In this document: in pieces, positions 35,401 through 46,356 of the stretch
Layout: every line of letters starts with the position of its first letter
Position numbering within the stretch: position 1 is the stretch's first letter
Position numbers and translations under genes: made by a program
From: Cryptomeria japonica
Lineage: Eukaryota > Streptophyta > Pinopsida > Cupressales > Cupressaceae
Assembly (NCBI RefSeq): GCF_030272615.1
Contig: NC_081405.1
Coordinates: 576,898,752 to 576,958,751 of the forward strand
Reading direction: 5' to 3'
Length of the DNA: 60,000 nucleotides
The notes under the pieces: model-generated
What the model was told of the DNA's origin: nothing
Databases searched by the model: none
What the model saw: the letters and a program-made list of their open reading frames with translations, nothing else

Positions 35401-38114
35401 TGAATCACTATAGGTAAACATTTTAGGGGTCCCTTTTTAAACTCTTTGGGTTGTTTTTTTCTAGTCCATTCCTTAGCTATCCTATTTCGTGTTTGTCTAA
35501 AATAGCTAGGTTATTATTCTACTACAAGGTTTCTAGGTACCTTCCAAAACTAGCTATTATTTAGAGCTTTGTGGTTTCCTTCGTTGTCTAAGAATATCTC
35601 TATACAATGCCTTTAGACAAAAGGTTGTAGAAATCCTTTCAAAATCTATTATTTTGTTTATTGTTTCCTTAACTGATTTGTTTCTTGTGTAAGGGTTTTT
35701 GTTTGGAAGATGGTTAGGGATTCCTCCCTAAGCCCTTTAGTTATGAAAATGTGATGTTTTTGGAGATTTTAAAACCCTTGTTTCTACCTATTGGTTGCTC
35801 CAATCAAAATCCTCTCCTTGAAAAAAGGTTTAACCTTTTTTTTGGGGGGGGGGGTCTCATTTCTCATGAGCTCCTTTGGATTGTCTACCTAGTTGAATAT
35901 TATGTAATGGTTAAGGCCATCTCATTTCTTTGATCAAACCCTTGGAAGTAGGGTTTCAGGATAGATTTTAGAAAAATATTCACAAAATACTCAAATCTTA
36001 ATGAAATATTATTAAATTGGTTTCTATAGAAAGGTGATTCAACTAGATTTCAGATGGCACTAGTCTCACATCCTGATTCAATTGTACAAGAGAGTTATGA
36101 ATGTTATAGCAGCTAAAAACCACAAAACAATCTGTAATCAAGGTTTTATTTTTCTATTATTCTTCTTGTCTTCAACCAAAAACTCCCTAACAACCATTCC
36201 TTGACCCAAAAGAGGCTATTTAAACTTTTTTACAACCATTTCCAATTGTCCCTAACTTATTTTTTAATAGGTGACTGTTGGTTACAAAGAAATACTCATT
36301 AATATGGCAATTTTGTGAAAGTTGCATAGCAACTTTTGCAAAAAGTTGACAACTTTTTTCAAACTCAAAAAAATGACTCCAACCCACCTATACTCACCCT
36401 AGACATATTAAAATAGACTTAAAAGGACTTATTACATCAATCCCATCACTTGGAGTACTTTGACCATGATTGACCACATTTGGCCCTTGTTGGTCTACAT
36501 ATGATAATTGGCTTGAAAGCCTTACAAATTGAATTGTATGACCTTGAAAATGAAATTTTATGTATTAAAATTGGTCCTTATGATCTTATTATGTGTCCAC
36601 AAGACACATTTAAAGAAATAATTACAATAAATCTTTCATGAGGCATAAGAGTGACTACTAACGATAGACCTATTGAGGTTGGTTGTGATGTTTGTTTGTA
36701 GGGATTTGTACGAGTATAATGTTTAGAGATGCCTTTAAAAACCCTTTGAAATTGTTTATTCTAGACCATCCTTTGGTCAGAGATTTAGAGGTTGATGTCA
36801 CCATCATTATTTTTTCATATCTCAATGTGGCTAATGATATTGTAGGCAATGGACCTATTGAGATACTCCAATATGTTCTATCTATATGAATCACTATAGG
36901 TAAACATTTTAGGGGTCCCTTTTGAAACTCTTTGGGTTGTTTTGTTCTAGTCCATTCCTTAGCTATCCTATTTAGTGTTTGTCTAAAATGGCTAGGTTAT
37001 TATTCTACTGCAAGGTTTCTAGGTACCTTCCAAAACTAGCTATTATTTAGAGCTTTGTGGATTCCTTCGTTGTCTAAGAATATCTCTATACAATGCCTTT
37101 AGACAAAAGGTTGTAGAAATCCTTTCAAAATCTGTTATTTTGTTTATTGTTTCCTTAACTGATTTGTTTCTTGTGTAAGGGTTTTTGTTTGGAAGATGGT
37201 TAGGGATTCCTCCCTAAGCCCTTTAGTTATGAAAATGTGATGTTTTTGGAGATTTTAAAACCCTTGTTCCTACCTATTGGTTGCTCCAATCAAAATCCTC
37301 TCCTTGAAAAAAGGTTTAACCTTTTTTTTTTGGGGGGGGGGGTCTGATTTCTCATGAGCTCCTTTGGATTGTCTACCTAGTTGGATATTATGTAATGGTT
37401 AAGGCCATCTCATTTCTTTTATCAAACCCTTGGAAGTAGGGTTTCAGGACAGATTTTAGAAAACTATTCACAAAATACTCAAATCTTAATGAAATATTAT
37501 TAAATGGGTTTATATAGAAAGGTGATTCAACTAGATTTCAGATGGCACTAGTGTCACAGCCCGATTCAATCGTACAAGAGATTTATGAATGTTATAGCAG
37601 CTAAAAACCACAAAACAATATGGAAACAAGGCTTTATTTTTGTATTATTCTTGTTGTCTTCACCCAGAAACTCACTAAGAACCATTCCTTGACCCAAAAG
37701 ATGTTGTTTAAACTTTGTTAGAACCATTTCTAACTCTCCCTAAATTATTTTTGAATATGTGACTGTTGGTTACAAAGAAATGCTCATTAATATGGCAATA
37801 TTTGCAAAAAGTTGACAACTTTGTTCAAACTAAAAAAAATGACTCAAACCCACCTATACTCACCCTAGACATATTAAAATAGACTTAAAAGGAATTATTA
37901 CATAAATTCCATCCACTTGGAGTACTTTGACCATGATTGACAACATTTGGCCCTTGTTGGTCTACATATGATGACTGGCTTGAAAGCCTTACAAATTTAA
38001 TTGTATGATCTTGAAAATGAAATTGTATGTATTAAAATTGGTCCTTATGATCTAATAATTACACATTTAAAGAAATAATTACAATAAATCCTTCATGAGG
38101 CATAAGAGTGACTA
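32205..38114 (+). repeat. Tandem array, four units of about 1,485 bp
   Basis: Units start at CTAAYGATAGACC or a close variant, at 32205, 33687, 35172 and 36658 (periods 1482, 1485 and 1486). The last unit ends at 38114 with GAGGCATAAGAGTGACTA. Units 2 and 3 are nearly identical, while the outer units are more diverged, as expected from unequal crossing-over. Each unit has a T-run followed by a G-run of varying length (near 32875, 34353, 35840 and 37324). All four keep an open 65-codon plus-strand frame (FRDAFKNPLKLFILDHPLV) without ATG. Three of the four also keep an overlapping 74-codon minus-strand frame (GWSRINNFKGFLKASLNIIL). This is a low-copy tandem repeat, not a satellite of short monomers. 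Confidence 0.93.
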
Positions 38115-38560
38115 GGTCCTCTTGCACCATACTCCCCATGGAAATGAAACTCAAGTCCCTTGAGTGAGGACCTGCAACAAGATAATGTTTTATATTTTCC
38201 ATCTCTGATCTATAAATTTTTCTCTCATCTAGTGTACCTTTCCAATGAGCTAGGTACTAAAAGCATGCACCAACTCTTGATCCTGCACCAACATTCTATC
38301 TCATCTTTAATCTTGGTTTACCCATTCTCTTGCTGAGGTATTTGGACCTGTCAAAAGATAATTAATGCCCTTTCGAATCTAATATTCCTGATAGCTGCAC
38401 TGAGACAAATACAATAACAACTTCATAGATAAAAACAATTTGATTGGTATGAATGTCATACATGAAATTTTTGTTTTTCTTCTCAAATCTCCTAGGTGCC
38501 TCCTACCACATGACACTGCCTAAGGGAGTTATCTAAATTATTTTATCATCAACCTGATCC
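38115..38560 (-). other. Coding-like minus-strand stretch, unrecognised
   Basis: A minus-strand frame with few stops reads VQLSGILDSKGH, LAHWKGTLDERKIYRSEMEN and GPHSRDLSFISMGSMVQEDL, and runs into the end of the tandem array. Family unknown; it may be part of an old mobile element. Confidence 0.2.
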
Positions 38561-39247
38561 TCTCTTAGTAAGTTTGTAAGGAAATTGGGAAGACCAACCA
38601 ATGATCTTTGACCATCTTCTTCTAAGGAAATTGGAAAATGTGAGAAGAGTCCTAATTGGGAGGGGAAGAATTCTTAACTTAGATTCATTACCAACTCTCC
38701 AATCTTGGAGATCAAGAGTTTTGAAGGATTTCAATTTTAGAAGAAAAATTTAGCTAAGGGAAGGAAGCTTGTAGTTGGTGGGATGTTTGATTTTATTGGG
38801 TTGGAAGGTCTTCATCAAATATTCATCACCACATTCCATTTGTAGGAGTTGAGGTTCGTGCGTGTCACCTTAAAAATGAAGTGTGTTTTCTTGTTGTTTT
38901 ATGTCTAAATCTTGAAGTTTGAAAGTGTTTTTGTGATAGATTCATGAGTTTGAGTTATTGTGATTTTGATGTGTTCTTGCATATTTTTGTATTCATTTCA
39001 TATGGTTGTATATAAATGGGAGTTAAGACCACACTCACCCTTGGGAGGGCATAATAGTCCTGGGATGAAGGGAGTTTGACAGTCTTAGGGTGTAGATCTT
39101 TGTTCGAGGAAGAGATAGAAACTTGGATCTGTGATCCTTGTTGCATTTTGTTATTATTTTTATAAATTTGGGGGCAATAAGGAGGGATTGGCATGTTTTC
39201 CTTTGTGGGTCATAAGGGGTTTTGATTTACGTCATGAGAGACCAAGT

Positions 39248-39248
<1 letters not shown>
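38561..39248. other. Spacer, nothing recognised
   Basis: No supported coding frame. Confidence 0.45.

Positions 39249-39342
<94 letters not shown>
39249..39342. repeat. (AG)47 microsatellite
   Basis: 94 bases of perfect AG repeat. Confidence 0.98.
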
Positions 39343-39346
<4 letters not shown>

Positions 39347-39773
39347 TCGTTTATGATGAAATTTAATGGTTAATGTTATGGAAAAGGTTCTTTATAATTT
39401 CTTGTTTTACATTCCATGTCATTTAGTCAGAAAATGAAATGAAAGAACATTAGATTTAAACAAAAAATTAGGAACTAGATAAAATTATGTGAGAACTTAG
39501 TATTCAAGTCCTCTATTTTATTTTATTTTTTGGGCTTGAAAGGAGGAAGGATCTCCATAGTAGGGATTCCTCCTCTCTTTCTCATTCCCCTTTTATAACT
39601 ATTTATTTAATCATATATTGAATCAACATTAAACCAAAAATAAAAAAGAGATCTAAAGAACCTACATCTATTACAGAGATAAGAGATTAAACCTGCATCT
39701 TTCTATTCAAAAGAAACAGATTGTTAAAGATCATCCAACTAACTATATATATACTTGAGTATAAATTAAGTGT

Positions 39774-39817
39774 TATATATATATATATACATATATATAT
39801 ATGTATATATACATATG

Positions 39818-39853
<36 letters not shown>

Positions 39854-39942
39854 CATATGTATATATATATATATACATAGATATATGTATGTATACATAG
39901 ATATATGTATGTATACATATATGTATTATATTATATATATAA
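39774..39942. repeat. TA/TATG compound microsatellite
   Basis: Long runs of TA interspersed with TATG and TACA units. The short Tyr/Ile frames on the minus strand are only translations of this repeat. Confidence 0.95.
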
Positions 39943-39959
39943 AAAAAAATTAATGTTTA

Positions 39960-40290
39960 AACAAAGGCGAAAAGGGGGGGAGATGGGAGGAGGGGATGGC
40001 TCCATCCCACCCCTATGGCGAGCGGCCTCACTGATTGGGTCATGACCTACGATGGGGAGCAGCGCCATCAGGGGTTGCAACACACACAGTGGGTCGCAAT
40101 CTACACAGTGGGCCACGAGCCACTATGGGAAGCGGTACGACTCACATAGAGGGCCACGACCCACCAATGGGTGCATCCCACCATGGCTCCCAACAAATGA
40201 GGGCCATGAAAAGAAACCCCTAGGCATACAAATCCACCGCCGCTCCTCTTCTGCCACTCCTCTTCTGCCCCTCCTTGTTTCAAAAAAAAG
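39960..40290. repeat. GC-rich patch with short degenerate repeats
   Basis: A sharply GC-richer island in AT-rich DNA, with repeated variants of CACAGTGGGTCGC, CACAGTGGGCCACG and GAGGGCCACGACCCA at 20-30 bp spacing. It reads as low-complexity frames on both strands and I do not consider it a gene. Confidence 0.6.
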
Positions 40291-40900
40291 ATGTTAAGAA
40301 AAGCACAATGCCCTAACTTATTGATAATTAAGGGCATATTTGAAAGGGTCTTAGAAAATGGTATAAAATTTTAGGGTTAATATATAAAAAAAGTAAAATT
40401 ATATTGTATGCGGGAAAAGTGGTGCAATGTAACGAATATTTTAAATTCAAGACTAGTCCACACACCAATGGGACTCTTGGTGCAAGTTATGGAGTTATAT
40501 GAAATAGCTCAACTTCCCAAGGGATGTTTCATTATTCTCTATCTCACAAGACCCCTAAAGCCAATGCCTTTGCTCTCAGATCACTGAGCAAAGTGACTTA
40601 GGAATGACAATCATGAGAATAGGGGATGTTTGATCAATCTAACATGAATGCAATCCTAAATGTGGATGATATTAACAAATAAGAATTAAAATACCATGTA
40701 TATAATGATAAGATGAAATGATTGGTAAAAGAACTATCCTAACATGATACACTAGCTTGATATGATTATTGTGATAAAGAGAAATACTTCTAAAATGCTT
40801 ATTAGATTATTTCTATTCAAAGAGAGACAAAAATGCTTGATAAAAATAGGTATACATTAGATGCATAAAACTTGGATCCTTGGATGATAGAAGAATGGCT

Positions 40901-40910
40901 CTATTTATAG
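40901..40910 (-). promoter_or_regulatory. TATA-like site in Tat LTR
   Basis: CTATAAATAG within CCTATAAATAGAGCC on the minus strand, about 500 bp before the LTR end, a plausible U3/R position. Confidence 0.55.
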
Positions 40911-41312
40911 GAAAAATAGGGCAAGGAAAGGTCAAGATTGGATGATCCTATAAAGGGTCAGGATAAAAAGTTATCAATCCATGTTTACAATTCTCACCAA
41001 TGAAATGGTGACAATTGTCAACATAAGACTACTTGAGAGGAGATGTAAGAAGCATAAAATGCTTGAGAAGACCTCATGGTTACCTTAGGAGGTAAGGGTT
41101 AAGGTTAGGTTAAGATTATCCATTGGATAAAGCTTTTATCCAAAGGATAAACTCTTGTGCAAGGGTTAAAGGGATAACCATGGTCAAAGAAATGAATACT
41201 TGATGAGACCCTTGGGTTAGATGAGGGTTGAGTCAGAGAAAAAGTCTATAATAATGCAAGAGGGTTGAGTTAACCATTAATGGTTTGGAATACTTTCAAG
41301 GTTAACTTGTTG

Positions 41313-41315
41313 AAG
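41313..41315. repeat. CACTA target-site duplication, left
   Basis: AAG directly before CACTA, repeated at 45494-45496. Three bp is the canonical length for CACTA elements. Confidence 0.8.
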
Positions 41316-41761
41316 CACTAATACATTTGCCCTAAAATTCCAACAGTGGTTTCCGACGGAGAAGGTATATTGTGAACAGATTATTATTTTTTTTTTAAAT
41401 TGCCCACATTTGTTGGAATTCTAACGATACTTCAATAAATGTTTGTGGTAGAGAAGGAAATGGCAACAACATTTGTGTCTTTTTACAAAAATTGCCCGCG
41501 TTCATCGAAATTCCGATGACAGCGGGCATTACTTAAAACAAAAAATAAAAGACCAAGACATTTCAAATCATTTTCACGGCCTCTTCCCATTCTCTTGTTG
41601 TAACCCAGCAACGTATTCCCGCCCACAGTTCCACCTCTGTTTGCTAGAATCCCCTAGCCTTACCTCTGCCACTACTCATTGGCTGTTCCTAGTCATAGCT
41701 GTTTAGGAGGGAAACACTGGTCGAGCGGTTAACTGGTTTTTGTTCTTATGGTGGAGTTTTC

Positions 41762-42031
41762 ATGGAACTGGAACAAAGCGTGGGATCTTTGAAGCAGAAT
41801 CTTTCACTTGGCCGTAGAAGGAATTCGAACAAGGATTGAAGGTCCCCCACTTCTTGTTCGTGGTGTGGTTGACTATCTATACATACAGTGACAAATTGTA
41901 CCGATCGAGGTTGTGTCTGCGTATGTAATGCCACGGCCGGTTTTATCTTGGGGAACATTCGGGCCTCAAAGCGGACCTGCAAGGGAGAGGTTTTTTCTGA
42001 TCTTAACACTTTTTGTTTTCATGACATTTGA
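41762..42031 (+). pseudogene. Short Cys-rich captured frame (unknown)
   Basis: A 90-codon frame from ATG at 41762 to TGA, with two internal TGA codons. Its second half reads NCTDRGCVCVCNATAGFILG, which could be a partial EGF-like or other Cys-rich domain. The surrounding 450 bp is GC-richer than the rest of the transposon, consistent with captured genic DNA. Identification is weak. Confidence 0.3.
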
Positions 42032-43480
42032 GTGAAGTAGACCACAATTGCAATTGTTATGGAACCCGAGAAGCTACTTGAAATTTCATATTGATCAACC
42101 TTGTGAGTAAACCACTGCTCCATTGGGTTTGTCATAACAATTTCAGTACCATCCATGATTAGTCTATCATCAATCATGATTAACAGTAGCGAACTTATCC
42201 AATATCACATAACACCATGCAATGAAACTTAAGACATAACTCATTATTCTTCTGTATGAGATTTTTCAACCAATATTATCATATTTCAGCTTGTGTGATA
42301 ACTTTTGGCATTAGAATCAACTAATAGTCAACATAGATATTTATCATCAACCTCCCTTTTTTTCACCAAAGGGATAAAAATTTATTAAACACAATGAGAA
42401 TTATAGAGCAAGAAAGTAGATACATAACCTAATCTAATCTCCATTTGCATAACCTAAGAAGGTAGATACAACTAAATAATCTTGAAAGAATTGCATATGA
42501 AGGGCACTATTAGAAAAGAACTTATGTACCATGCTAGTCTATGTAGGTACTACTAATTATTACATAGAAATAGATACACGTGTTAGAATGTGTTGAAATA
42601 GTAGCTAGCTCGAATACCTGTCTATTGTATTTTAATGTTGTCAACGACAATTAAAATACATATGTATTATCTATTATGTAAAGCGAACTTAGGGCTGGGC
42701 CCAAATACATGTAACTTGTAATTATGTCTTGCATGGACAAGACCTATATATAATGTAACTTGTGGATAGGACATGCCCTATAATTGTAACTTGTAATTTG
42801 GTCTGACCCTAATTGGGTGATGAAACTTGTGGTCCTATATTGAATGTAACTTGTAGATAGGGTATGTTCAATATGTATTTTGAGCAATTATGTAATTGGG
42901 TTGGGCCCAAACTCATGTAACATGTGATAAAGGCAATCAAGCAATAATGTCTTAATAGGTCAACACCTATTTGGATGATATACATAATATTATTATTAAA
43001 TTAACAAGGTAGGCAGACTTGAGACTTGACACCACAAGTCAAGTATATAAGCAAATAATTTGCATGGCATAATGAATCAATAACATACAAGAAGAATTAT
43101 TGTTAATGTTGTCAACACATGTAATCTTCTCTCCAACATTTGGCAGTCTCTCTCTCTCTTGTGCGAAATTTCTCCTCATCCATTGTGTGAAGGTTGTCTG
43201 TTAGGTGATACTAATGATTAATATTCAAAAAGTATAATAATTACACTAATACATATATCACTCTCATGCCTTCCTTGATTTGATGTAAGGTCCCTCTATC
43301 CTATTAATGCATGATAGCCTTGGTAAGATAAATGATTGAATAAGAGATAAATGAAGTCTCTCATTCAATCATCTATCCTATTGATAAACTATGATGAAGA
43401 CTTCAAGCTATTGTTCCTTCATTTGATGATCATTCTTAAATTTGTATATATTCAACCATACTTGCAAAGTTCGATCAATG
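42032..43480. other. CACTA interior, AT-rich, with short repeats
   Basis: No coding frame recognised. Between about 42708 and 42930 a motif like TGTAACTTGTRRATA recurs about five times at irregular spacing. Confidence 0.5.
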
Positions 43481-43487
43481 CTTAACT

Positions 43488-43642
43488 ACCGATAATCATC
43501 GGTTATAAATATCATAACATAAAATACCGATTGACATCGGTTTACATTAAAACCAATGCACTATGATTGATATTGGTTAACATATTAACTCTAAACATTG
43601 ATTGTTATCGGGATTAACTAATACATACCAATTAGTATCGGA
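43488..43642. repeat. Cluster of palindromic CCGAT...ATCGG units
   Basis: Five imperfect units start near 43488, 43526, 43564, 43596 and 43627. The first two read ACCGATAATCATCGGTT and ACCGATTGACATCGGTTT. Spacing falls from 38 to about 30 bp. Each unit is a small inverted repeat. Confidence 0.75.
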
Positions 43643-43899
43643 TGTCATGCATATGCTAGACATGTCTATTAAGTATTAGGTGGTTTGTTAAGTGTATACA
43701 CCGATTTAGGTTTCTATCCTCCTCCTTTGTTGACATCCCCTCCCCCATTGTCTAATATATCTATGAATTTTACAACAACTTATAATATCACAACAAGAGA
43801 TAATTTTTTATGAGTTTCTTAAAGCCAACTTTATTACTCTCTCGTTGAAAAATTGAAGAAAAAACCATAAAAAAAATTAGGACAATCCTTTTTTCAAGC

Positions 43900-44735
43900 A
43901 TCATCAACTATTCCACTAATGAATGTCATGACTTGGAGATTAAAATTCAACAACTTATTATAGTTCTAGTAACATTTAAATAATAGGTTAAATCTATCCC
44001 AGGTCAATGCAAAGCAACCTCTTCTCCACCAATACCAGATAGAAGAGAAAGAACTTTAATTTAGTGTTATCATGATAAAAGACTTTAATCAGGACAGATA
44101 AATGGTATGCAACTGTATCTATTTGGAATGCATTACCCAAACAACGCAATTGATCAGTCAGACATGAAGTTCCATGAGTGTGATCTTTTTCAAATCCTAA
44201 TATGATTTATATCTCATCAACCTCTAGAGGAGCAACTTGAGCTGGCTCCACCCAAACCAAGATCCATTCTTCCCACTTTTCAAGAATGTATTTCTATTCA
44301 CTATCTTGCACTTTCCCTTGTGAATTTTGAATTATAGTGTAGAGTTCTTCACGAAGGACACTACCACATTGTCTAGAGTCTATGCTTCATTTTTTTTTGG
44401 TGATCCCATGGAGGCCAATAGTCCTTTGTCTGAGGAAGTGATTCCTAAATAGTCATGGGGGGTAGAGTTAATGCTTGAAATCACCCTTCTATTCGGAGAT
44501 AGTGTACATAACCTCTTGTTCCACACTATAGATAATTACTTCGAGTTCGCCAACTCTGGTTCCACACTATAGAAATTTTTGGATATTGCCTTCCAAATAT
44601 CCTTTAGTGCAAAATAATCATTCTCATAATAGAAAAAAGGTGCTCCTTGCATGAATACATTGATTTCCTCCAAGCGTGGCCCAATAGGTTTTGCAGGAAC
44701 TCCAAAACCAGTTAGTCCCTCCGGACATAAATTAG
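43900..44735 (-). pseudogene. DRM-type de novo DNA cytosine methyltransferase fragment
   Basis: Minus-strand frames read in order: INVFMQGAPFFYYEND (44.62 kb), RGYVHYLRIEG and YWPPWDHQKK (44.4-44.5 kb), LVWVEPAQVAPLEVDEI (44.22-44.26 kb), LGNAFQIDTVAYHLSVL (44.09-44.14 kb), then VLSLLSGIGGEEVALH (44.01-44.06 kb). These match plant domains-rearranged methyltransferases. The S-adenosylmethionine motif I (LSGIGG) comes after the AYHLSVL motif, the permuted order that distinguishes DRM from MET1 and CMT. There are at least three frame changes and several stops. The catalytic Pro-Cys motif and the UBA domains are missing. The exons appear contiguous over about 700 bp. DRM enzymes act in the nucleus in RNA-directed DNA methylation; this copy is dead. 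Confidence 0.82.
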
Positions 44736-45488
44736 AGACGTCACATCACACACTCCAAACATTGTTTGTTTGTATTGTATACTCTCTATGTATTTATCAC
44801 CCTTTAACACTTTCCTCTGCTTTTCTCCAATTTCTCTCTTCTAGGAAAGCTAATGAGCTTGGTTTCATGTAATTCAAGATAATGCCTGCTTGCTTTCTTT
44901 TACAAAATTTACTTGCACATGAGTCTTTAGCTTGTATGTTCTGCTTCCGTATAGATAAATTTTAATTCACACTTAGATGATAATTAAATTAAATAAGAAT
45001 TGGTAAAGAAAATATTTAATCATTAGATGTTACATATTATCTGACGAAAAGATTCTAGACAATTCTTGGAGAAAGGAAACATCATTGATAAATTTTTTTG
45101 CAAATAACACTGAATCAAATAAATAATAAATGTTTTATGCAATTTTTAAAAGTAGAACTCATTCAATTGTTTCATGCACCGACGACAAAGCCGTCTAACC
45201 CACATCATCTGACACCGTCAAAATTCCAATGACAACTAAAGAAACATCCAACAAGGATGTTGTATATCGGACATCACTTCCATGTCGGATAGTCATCAAG
45301 GAGAAAACATAGCATCCATCAAAATTCCGACTGTAATCTGCCAAAATTTTTGGTTGGAGAGAAAATATAGCCATTGTGAGAAGAGTTTGTAACGTCATCA
45401 GACGTCCAACACAAATGGCATCATCGGGAAGACCAATTAGCCATTGGACTTCTGACAATTAGCCATCAGAAATTAGGCCCAAATGTAC

Positions 45489-45496
45489 TAGTGAAG
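45489..45496. repeat. CACTA right terminus and target-site duplication
   Basis: TAGTG at 45489-45493 is the inverted CACTA end. AAG at 45494-45496 is the second copy of the 3-bp duplication. Confidence 0.8.
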
Positions 45497-46007
45497 ACAT
45501 AAAGCCTTTAATGGTTTCCAAAGACTTTGAGGGTTTGAGAAGTGACTTCACTTTTCTTAGGGATGTGATAATTTTTTGTAGATGGGTTAGGCTAATTTAG
45601 AAGGGATTAGAAGAATATAGAAGGGGGTTTAGAGAGTCAAGTAGGAGATGTAAGAAAATGCAAGTGGATGAGGGGTAATTCTAATTAAAACAAATTGCTT
45701 TATTTCAATAAAATAGATGAAAGTGGGGTATTTAAATAAATTAGACTTATTTATTTGAAGTGAATAATTTAATTAAATATAAATTTAATTAAAAAGAGTA
45801 GAAGGGTGATTTTAATTAAATAAAGTGATTTATTCAATTAAATGATATGAAAGGCCTAAGTGAATTTAATTAAATAAATTAAATTTATTTAATCAAGTAG
45901 ATGAATGTGAATGTTTTAATTAAATTATATTTAATTAAATAGAGGAATGAGAATAAAATGAATATTAAATATTCACTTAGGAAAGTGGTCATTTTTATAC
46001 GTCTACA

Positions 46008-46025
46008 TTTTGCCCCTCTTTGAAG
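46008..46025 (-). promoter_or_regulatory. Polypurine tract of the Tat element
   Basis: On the minus strand the tract reads AAAGAGGGGCAAAA directly before the LTR start TGTAGACG. Confidence 0.65.
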
Positions 46026-46154
46026 TGACGTGTGTGCACATGTTAATTGAAAGAAAAATCTGATGTGTTGCCAAAATTTGATCGATGTGATGTCGTGTGT
46101 CGAGATGTCGATGTCATACCCCAGATCTGATGAATGATATTGATGATGCCCCCT

Positions 46155-46267
46155 CGGGAGATGAATCAAAAAAATTGAAAATTTGGTTGAGTTGATAATC
46201 GTTGTAGATTTGATCGCATTTTAAAATTTCATCTGTTTTTAATGTGTGCCAATTGATTCATCTCCCG
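46155..46267. repeat. Perfect 15-bp inverted repeat with 83-bp loop
   Basis: CGGGAGATGAATCAA at 46155-46169 and its exact reverse complement at 46253-46267. It lies between the polypurine tract and the plus-strand TATA-like site, so it could be a stem-loop or a paired binding site. Confidence 0.8.
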
Positions 46268-46348
46268 ATAATGATGTTTGCTAGGGTTAAAAGCCAGAGA
46301 ACAAGCAAAATACATGCCCCACCTACTAACCCTAGTTTACTTTTACCC

Positions 46349-46356
46349 TATAAAAA
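46349..46356 (+). promoter_or_regulatory. TATA-like site upstream of the antisense PMD gene
   Basis: TATAAAAA within CCCTATAAAAAGGT on the plus strand, about 1.2 kb before the PMD coding region. It would start a transcript antisense to the retrotransposon. Position and sequence are suggestive only. Confidence 0.45.

Larger units (their letters stand above)
41316..45493 (+). mobile_element. CACTA (En/Spm-like) DNA transposon, non-autonomous, 4,178 bp
   Basis: The left end reads CACTAATACATTTGCCC. The reverse complement of the right end reads CACTAGTACATTTGGGCC. These are imperfect terminal inverted repeats of about 17-20 bp starting with CACTA. Both ends carry subterminal motifs around GGAATTTTGAYGG and AAATTCCGATGA, and a 3-bp AAG duplication flanks the element. 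No transposase frame is visible. Instead it carries host-derived DNA, including a DRM methyltransferase fragment on the minus strand and a short Cys-rich frame on the plus strand. It sits inside the Tat LTR, so it inserted after that element. Confidence 0.88.
40405..46007 (-). repeat. Probable 3' LTR of the Tat element, split by CACTA
   Basis: On the minus strand it starts TGTAGACG at 46007, right after a polypurine tract, and ends CATACA at 40405. Removing the CACTA insertion and one AAG copy leaves about 1.42 kb. It contains AATTAAAT-rich stretches near its start and a TATA-like CTATAAATAG at 40901-40910. The low end is placed by the TGTA/TACA terminal symmetry and is less certain than the start. 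Confidence 0.6.

Noticed and set aside
39687-39878. Tyr/Ile repeat protein on the minus strand
   Set aside because: It is a translation of the TA microsatellite.
40035-40337. Overlapping frames on both strands in the GC-rich patch
   Set aside because: Low-complexity short repeats give open frames in several phases; no domain or conserved frame is visible.
41718-41760. tRNA-like GGTCGAGCGGTTAA near the CACTA left end
   Set aside because: The rest of the cloverleaf is missing.
43488-43642. CRISPR-like array
   Set aside because: The units are imperfect short palindromes without conserved direct repeats or unique spacers, and the DNA is eukaryotic.
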